Source: an uncultured Burkholderiaceae bacterium (GTDB lineage: Bacteria; Pseudomonadota; Gammaproteobacteria; Burkholderiales; Burkholderiaceae_C). Taken from it: a DNA stretch of 26,731 bases. A program made the translations under genes and the position numbers. Every line of letters starts with the position of its first letter. The stretch's first letter is position 1. This document shows, piece after piece, positions 22,673 through 26,731 of this stretch. The stretch spans positions 1 to 26,731 of the forward strand of contig CALIDR010000175.1 of the NCBI GenBank assembly GCA_938022295.1, written 5' to 3'. The notes beneath the pieces are model-generated. The model was not told the DNA's origin. It made no database searches and saw nothing but the letters and a program-made list of their open reading frames with translations.

Positions 22673-23635
22673 ATGAAGCCGCCCGAGAACCGCATCCGCA
22701 ACGTCACGCTGCGCCAGTTGCAGATCTTCGCCGTCGCGGCGCAGCACCTCAACTTCGCGCGTGCGTCGGAGGAACTGCACCTGACGCAGCCGGCGGTGTG
22801 GATGCAGGTCAAGCAGCTCGAGGACCTGGTGGGCCTGCCGCTGTTCGAGAAGATCGGCCGCAAGATGTACCTGACGACCGCGGGTGACGAGATGCGGCAG
22901 ACCGCGGCGACGATCCTGGCCGAGATCCGCCGCACCGAGGAGCGCATTGCGCTGCTGGCCGGCGGGCGCGGCGGCACGATCGCGCTGGCCGTGGTCAGCA
23001 CCGGCAAGTACTTCGTGCCGCGGCTGCTCGCGCTGTTCCGCGCCCAGGAGCCCGAGGTCGAGGTGAACCTGACGGTGGCCAACCGCGACCAGCTCGTGCA
23101 CATGCTGGCGCGCAACGAGGTCGACCTTTGCGTGATGGGGCGCCCGCCGGCCGAGCTCGACACCGTGGCCGAGGCGTTCGCGCCGCACCCGCACGTCGTG
23201 ATCGCGTCGCCCGAGCACCCGCTCGCCCGCACGCGCGGCGTCACCGCGCAGCAGCTCGCGCAGGAGACGCTGCTGCTGCGCGAACCCGGCTCGGGCTCGC
23301 GCACGGTGATGGAGGGCTACTTCGCCGCGCACCGCGTCGAGCCGCGGCACACCGTGATGATGGGCAGCAGCGAGACGATCAAGCAGGCCGTGATGGCGAA
23401 CATGGGCCTGGCCTTCATCAGCCTGCACACGCTCGCGCTCGAGCTGCGCACCGGCGACCTCGTGATCCTCGACGTGCCCGGCACGCCGCTGATGCGCGAC
23501 TGGCACGTCGTGCGGCTGGCCAACAAGAAGCTGTCGCCGTCGGCCGACGCGCTGCGCGCCTTCATCGTCGAGCACGCCGGGCCGTGGCTCGAGCAGACGT
23601 TCGCCGCTTACGTGGGTCAGCGAGAGGCGGCCTGA
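22673..23635 (+). CDS. cbbR: CbbR, LysR-type activator of the cbb operon
   Basis: 320 residues. The winged helix-turn-helix occupies about residues 10-68 (TLRQLQIFAVAAQHLNFARASEELHLTQPAVWMQVKQLEDLVGLPLFEK), then a linker helix and the periplasmic-binding-like effector domain (TIALAVVSTGKYFVPRLLALF, LCVMGRPP, REPGSGSRTVMEGYF, MMGSSETIKQAVMANMGLAFISL). The WMQVKQLE recognition helix and the ETIKQAV segment are typical of CbbR. CbbR proteins sense Calvin-cycle metabolites such as RuBP or NADPH and activate cbb transcription. Divergent position and the T-N11-A boxes support the role. Confidence 0.95.
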   Translation: MKPPENRIRNVTLRQLQIFAVAAQHLNFARASEELHLTQPAVWMQVKQLEDLVGLPLFEKIGRKMYLTTAGDEMRQTAATILAEIRRTEERIALLAGGRGGTIALAVVSTGKYFVPRLLALFRAQEPEVEVNLTVANRDQLVHMLARNEVDLCVMGRPPAELDTVAEAFAPHPHVVIASPEHPLARTRGVTAQQLAQETLLLREPGSGSRTVMEGYFAAHRVEPRHTVMMGSSETIKQAVMANMGLAFISLHTLALELRTGDLVILDVPGTPLMRDWHVVRLANKKLSPSADALRAFIVEHAGPWLEQTFAAYVGQREAA

Positions 23636-23704
23636 CGGCGCCGAACGGGGGGCCGCCGCCGCGACGGGAACGGACGGGGCTGCGCGGCACGTCCGCGGGA
23701 AAAG

Positions 23705-23728
23705 GGAAGGGGGCCGAAGCCCCCTTCC
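23705..23728 (-). terminator. Terminator of fccAB in the cbbR-fccB convergent gap
   Basis: GGAAGGGGGC (23705-23714) and GCCCCCTTCC (23719-23728) form a perfect 10-base-pair stem around CGAA. Read on the minus strand it is followed by CTTTTCC and lies 24 bases after the fccB stop; on the plus strand no T-run follows, so it serves mainly fccB. Confidence 0.75.
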
Positions 23729-23752
23729 GGTGAAGGCCGCCGGCGGCGGCGT

Positions 23753-25039
23753 TCAGGTGAGGACGTCGGCCCAGATGTTCTTCGCCCACGCCTGGGCGTA
23801 GACGCCCTCGAGCTCGTTGCGCGCGTCGGAGACGCCGCCCGAGCCGCCGATCGTGCGGAACGTCTTCTCCGTCGTCACGTACTCGTGCACGCTCGCGACG
23901 TGGATCACGTGCGTCTCGTCGACGAAGCTCATGCACACGTTGGTGATCATCGGATGCGGGTTGACCTGCCAGCCGTTGAGCTCGGCGACGATCGCCGACG
24001 CCGTGACCTTCGCGTGCGAGTTGGCCATGTGGCCCGACTTCGGCATGCCCGGCGCGACCTGGATCGCGTCGCCGATGACGTGCACGTCCTTCGCCGCCGT
24101 CGACTCGAAGGTCAGGAAGTGCGTGTGGCACCAGCGGTCGTTGGCGTTCGCGAGGCCGGTGTCCACCGCGATCTTGCCGGCGCGCATGACCGGCATCACG
24201 TTCAGCACGTCGGCCTTGACGTCTTCCTGGACCTCGAACTTGACGGTGCGCGTCGCGCCGTCGACGGCCACCGCCTTGTGCAGCGGGCGGTACTCGACCA
24301 TCGGGCCGTAGATGTCCTTCCACGCCGCCTTGAACAGCGGGCCCTTGGACGTCACGTCGTTGTTGGCGTCCAGGATCAGCACCTTCGACTTCGGCTTGGT
24401 GCGTTTGAAGTACGCCGCCACCACGCTCGCGCGCTCGTACGGCCCGGGCGGGCAGCGGTACGGCGCCTCGGGAATCACGAGCGCGTAGACGCCGCCGTCG
24501 CGCATCGCCTCGAGCTGCTGGCGCAGCGCCACCGTCTCCGGCCCCGCCTTCCACGCGTGCAGGATCTGGCCGGCGGCGTTGGCCGCCTGCAGCCCCTCGA
24601 TGCGGTCCCACATGAAGTCGATGCCCGGGGCGACGACCAGCTTGTCGTACTTCAGCGTCTGGCCGCCGGCGAGCCGGACTTCCTTCTTCGCCGGCTCGAT
24701 GACGGTGACGGTGTCGCGCACCAGCTTGACGCCGTGGTTCTTCGCGAGCCCGTCGTACGGGTTCGTGATGTCGGCCATCGTGCGCGTGCCGCCGATCACG
24801 AGGTTGCTGATCGGGCACGAGACGAACTGCGGGTTCGGCTCGACGAGGGTCACGTCGATCTTGTACTCCGACAGCTTGCGCACGTACTTCGATGCCGTCG
24901 CGCCGCCATAGCCGCCGCCGACGACGACGACGTGCCCCTTGCTCGCACGGCCCGCGCCGGTGGCGCAGCCGCCGAGCGTGGCCACCGCACCGAGCGCGGC
25001 GAGCGAGCCGAGCCCCTGGACGATCTGTCTGCGCTTCAT
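23753..25039 (-). CDS. fccB: Flavocytochrome c sulfide dehydrogenase, flavoprotein subunit
   Basis: 428 residues. N-terminal Tat signal (MKRRQIVQGLGSLAALG); a lipobox-like LGGC with C25 overlaps its end. FAD-binding GxGxxG at 37-50 (VVVVGGGYGGATAS) and a second FAD motif VHVIGDAIQ (319-327). Three cysteines sit where FccB/SoxF needs them: C75 in FVSCPISN for covalent FAD attachment, and C196 (RCPPGPYERA) with C369 (TNVCMSF) as the redox disulfide. The enzyme oxidises sulfide to sulfur or polysulfide in the periplasm and passes electrons to the heme subunit FccA. AAGGAG is eight bases upstream of the ATG. It follows fccA by 13 bases. Confidence 0.93.
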   Translation of the reverse strand: MKRRQIVQGLGSLAALGAVATLGGCATGAGRASKGHVVVVGGGYGGATASKYVRKLSEYKIDVTLVEPNPQFVSCPISNLVIGGTRTMADITNPYDGLAKNHGVKLVRDTVTVIEPAKKEVRLAGGQTLKYDKLVVAPGIDFMWDRIEGLQAANAAGQILHAWKAGPETVALRQQLEAMRDGGVYALVIPEAPYRCPPGPYERASVVAAYFKRTKPKSKVLILDANNDVTSKGPLFKAAWKDIYGPMVEYRPLHKAVAVDGATRTVKFEVQEDVKADVLNVMPVMRAGKIAVDTGLANANDRWCHTHFLTFESTAAKDVHVIGDAIQVAPGMPKSGHMANSHAKVTASAIVAELNGWQVNPHPMITNVCMSFVDETHVIHVASVHEYVTTEKTFRTIGGSGGVSDARNELEGVYAQAWAKNIWADVLT

Positions 25040-25052
25040 CGCCTGCGCTCCT

Positions 25053-25382
25053 TCACTTGACGTTGGCGAAGTACTGCGAGATCGCCTCGAGCTGCTCCGG
25101 CGAGTAGCCCTTGGTGATCTGGTGCATGACCGTCGCCGGGCGCTGGCCGCTGCGGAACGCGAGCAACTGCGTGAGCAGGTAGTTCGGGTCGCGGCCGGCC
25201 AGGCGGATCATCGCCTCGCCCTCGACGGCGCGGCCGTCCGGCCCGTGGCACTGGGCGCAGGTGGCGGCCAGCGCGCGCGTGTACAGGCGCTGCTCCTCGG
25301 GTGTGGCGGCCTGCGCCGGCACGGCCAGTGCCCCGGCGGCGACGAGCGCCGAAGCCGCGGCCGCGGTGATGCGTGATGTCAT
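25053..25382 (-). CDS. fccA: Sulfide dehydrogenase cytochrome c subunit (monoheme)
   Basis: 109 residues from the ATG complementary to 25380-25382, with AGGAG eight bases upstream. Signal peptide ends VPAQA-A. Heme motif CAQCHGPDG (C42, C45, H46) and M86 in ATVMHQITKGYSPEQLEAIS as axial ligand, the pattern of class I cytochromes that pair with FccB. It is the monoheme (Chlorobium/SoxE-short) type rather than the diheme FccA of Allochromatium. Its place upstream of fccB in the same unit supports the assignment; by itself it could also be a general small cytochrome c. Confidence 0.88.
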   Translation of the reverse strand: MTSRITAAAASALVAAGALAVPAQAATPEEQRLYTRALAATCAQCHGPDGRAVEGEAMIRLAGRDPNYLLTQLLAFRSGQRPATVMHQITKGYSPEQLEAISQYFANVK

Positions 25383-25493
25383 GCCCTGATCTCCTCGGGT
25401 CGGAACGGCGGCCGCCCCGGCGCCGGGCACCGCGGGGCGGGCACGTGGCGCAGCGTGGGTCGGGTCCGCTCGGGATTGTGGATTCAATTTGAT

Positions 25494-25513
25494 GTATGCG
25501 CATGCGCGCATAC
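25494..25513 (-). promoter_or_regulatory. Perfect palindrome upstream of fccA, putative operator
   Basis: GTATGCGC-ATGC-GCGCATAC has perfect 8-base arms. It lies 111 bases upstream of the fccA ATG, in a 224-base spacer (25383-25606) that otherwise shows no gene. The internal pattern TATGCG-N6-CGCATA matches the site before soxC (1848-1865) in half-site sequence and spacing, which suggests the same regulator controls sulfide and thiosulfate oxidation. Confidence 0.6.
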
Positions 25514-25606
25514 GAATGGTGACGCCTGCGCGAGGCCGGCGGCCTCATGATTTACCCGCAGCGCGCGACGATTGGCCGACGGCACCGCTCGGCTATCAGC
25601 GCCGCG

Positions 25607-26512
25607 TCAGGCCCGGGGCCGGCCGGCGGGGGCGCCGCCTCGGGCCAGGGCACCGTTGGCGATCGCCACGCCGGCGAGGATCACGGCTCCCCAGACGGCC
25701 ATCGCCGGCGTCACCGTCTCGCCGAGCGCGGCCCAGCCCCAGAAGACGCCGAACAGCGGGATGAGGTAGGTCACGCTCATCGCCTCGGCAGCGCCGACGC
25801 GCTCGATGAGCCGGAAGTACAGCAGGTACGCCAGCCCGGTGCACAGCACGCCGAGCGCGAGCGCCGCGCCCCACGCCGCGGGCGACGGCGGCTGCGCCGG
25901 CCAGGCCCATGCAGCGGCCGGGACGAGCACGACCGCGGCGGCGAGCTGGCTGCCCGCGGCAGTGGCCAGCGCCGGCACGCCGGCCAGCGCGCGGCGCGTG
26001 TAGTTGGCGGCGAAGCCGTACATCGCGGAGGCCACCAGGCAGGCGAGCACGGCGCTGCCGGTGCTCGGGCCGGCTACGCCGCCGGTGAAGCTCGCCTTGC
26101 CCGAGCCGAGCGCCAGCACGCCGCCGAACCCGATCGCCAGGCCCAGCGCGCGCGAGGCGGCCGGACGTTCGCCGAGCCACAGCCACGCGACGAGCGCGCC
26201 CCACAGCGGCACCGTCGAGTTGAAGATCGACGACAGGCCGGCGCTGATCGCGAGCGCGGCGTGCGCGAAGGCGACGAACGGCAGCGCCGAGGCGAGCAGG
26301 CCGACGATCGCGATCGGCCGCCAGTGGCGTCGCAGCGCCTCGCCATGGCCGCGCAGCGCGAGCAGCGGCAGCAGCACCGCCGCCGCGACGGCCACCCGCA
26401 CGGCGGCCAGCGCCAGTGCCCCGAACTCGCCGGCGCCCAGGCGCATGAACAGGAACGATGCGCCCCAGATCGCCGCCAGCAGCAGCAGTTCGGCGCCCTG
26501 GCGCCGCGTCAC
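25607..26512 (-). CDS. EamA/DMT-family transporter
   Basis: 301 residues from a GTG start (complement of 26510-26512) that overlaps the ogt stop in GTGA. About ten hydrophobic segments form the two-fold EamA repeat: ELLLLAAIWGASFLFMRLGA at the start of the first half, WLWLGERP closing it, and MYGFAANYTRRAL, LAYLLYFRLIERVGAAEAMSVTYLIPLFGVFWGWAALGE in the second. The last segment with LIPLF...LGE is a hallmark of this family. The substrate is unknown. There is no functional link to the fcc genes downstream beyond position. Confidence 0.88.
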   Translation of the reverse strand: MTRRQGAELLLLAAIWGASFLFMRLGAGEFGALALAAVRVAVAAAVLLPLLALRGHGEALRRHWRPIAIVGLLASALPFVAFAHAALAISAGLSSIFNSTVPLWGALVAWLWLGERPAASRALGLAIGFGGVLALGSGKASFTGGVAGPSTGSAVLACLVASAMYGFAANYTRRALAGVPALATAAGSQLAAAVVLVPAAAWAWPAQPPSPAAWGAALALGVLCTGLAYLLYFRLIERVGAAEAMSVTYLIPLFGVFWGWAALGETVTPAMAVWGAVILAGVAIANGALARGGAPAGRPRA

Positions 26513-26731
26513 GGCCGCGCCGCCGCTTCGAGCGCGAGCAGGGCGCGCTTGCGCTCGAGGCCGCCGGCGTAGCCGGTGAGCGAGCCGTCGCGGCCGACGA
26601 CGCGGTGGCACGGCACGACGACGGCGATCGGGTTGCGGCCGACCGCCGCTCCGACGGCGCGCGCGGCCGCCGGCCGGCCGAGCCGCGCCGCGACGCCGGC
26701 GTACGACTCGCGTTCGCCGGCCGGGATCGCG
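26509..26731 (-). CDS. ogt: Methylated-DNA-protein-cysteine methyltransferase, C-terminal part
   Basis: Truncated by the right edge; about 73 C-terminal residues are visible. The active-site motif is VVVPCHRVVG, whose cysteine accepts the alkyl group from O6-alkylguanine, preceded by the DNA-binding helix ESYAGVAARLGRPAAARAVGAAVGRNP and followed by GSLTGYAGGLERKRALLALE. This is the conserved Ogt/Ada C-terminal domain. Whether the protein is a stand-alone Ogt or the end of a larger Ada cannot be seen. The TGA overlaps the start of the EamA gene by four bases. Confidence 0.92.
   Translation of the reverse strand, partial: AIPAGERESYAGVAARLGRPAAARAVGAAVGRNPIAVVVPCHRVVGRDGSLTGYAGGLERKRALLALEAAARP

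Overview
The window (roughly 70% G+C by eye) looks like a chromosomal piece of a betaproteobacterium, most likely a Burkholderiales relative of Rubrivivax, Leptothrix or Methylibium. It encodes most of a chemolithoautotrophic lifestyle. A periplasmic thiosulfate/sulfide oxidation system lies next to a Calvin-Benson-Bassham (cbb) operon built on a red-type form IC RuBisCO. The taxonomic placement rests on gene content, codon bias and the style of intergenic palindromes, and is an inference.

Layout. 1-1243: the start of an EamA-family transporter (minus, cut by the window edge), rraA, and a small conserved protein that resembles DUF697. 1297-1373: tRNA-Pro(UGG). 1428-9344, plus strand: an ArsR-type regulator (SoxR-like), then soxC-soxD, soxY-soxZ, soxA-soxX, soxB and a SoxW-like thioredoxin. 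Two good intrinsic terminators (after soxZ and after soxX) and inverted repeats in the gaps suggest at least four transcription units. 9391-11281: a poorly characterised exported set of a DsrE-like protein (minus), a divergent metallo-beta-lactamase-fold hydrolase (plus) and a small monoheme cytochrome c (minus). 11336-22533, minus strand: the cbb operon, which in transcription order reads cbbL, cbbS, rpe/cbbE, cbbX, cbbF, cbbP, cbbT, cbbZ, cbbA, a thioredoxin-like gene and cbbY. 22673-23635: divergent cbbR with a CbbR-type box in the shared promoter. 23753-25382, minus: fccA-fccB, a flavocytochrome c sulfide dehydrogenase. 25607-26731, minus: a second EamA transporter overlapping the end of ogt, which is cut by the window edge.

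How it fits together. SoxXA, SoxYZ, SoxB and SoxCD would oxidise thiosulfate to sulfate on the SoxY cysteine carrier. FccAB would oxidise sulfide. Both feed electrons to c-type cytochromes, and the resulting energy and reductant drive CO2 fixation by the cbb enzymes. CbbX and CbbY are upkeep factors for RuBisCO (removal of bound sugar phosphates and destruction of an inhibitor).

Points to examine first: cbbX carries a one-base deletion just after its pore-loop motif; the soxC and fccAB promoters, about 23.6 kb apart, share a palindrome that could be the operator of the ArsR-type regulator; the cbbL-cbbS spacer is full of short tandem and inverted repeats; and the DsrE-like/MBL/cytochrome group between sox and cbb has no clear assigned role. 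No transposase, integrase, CRISPR array or long direct repeat was seen. No gene-free stretch exceeds about 300 bases.
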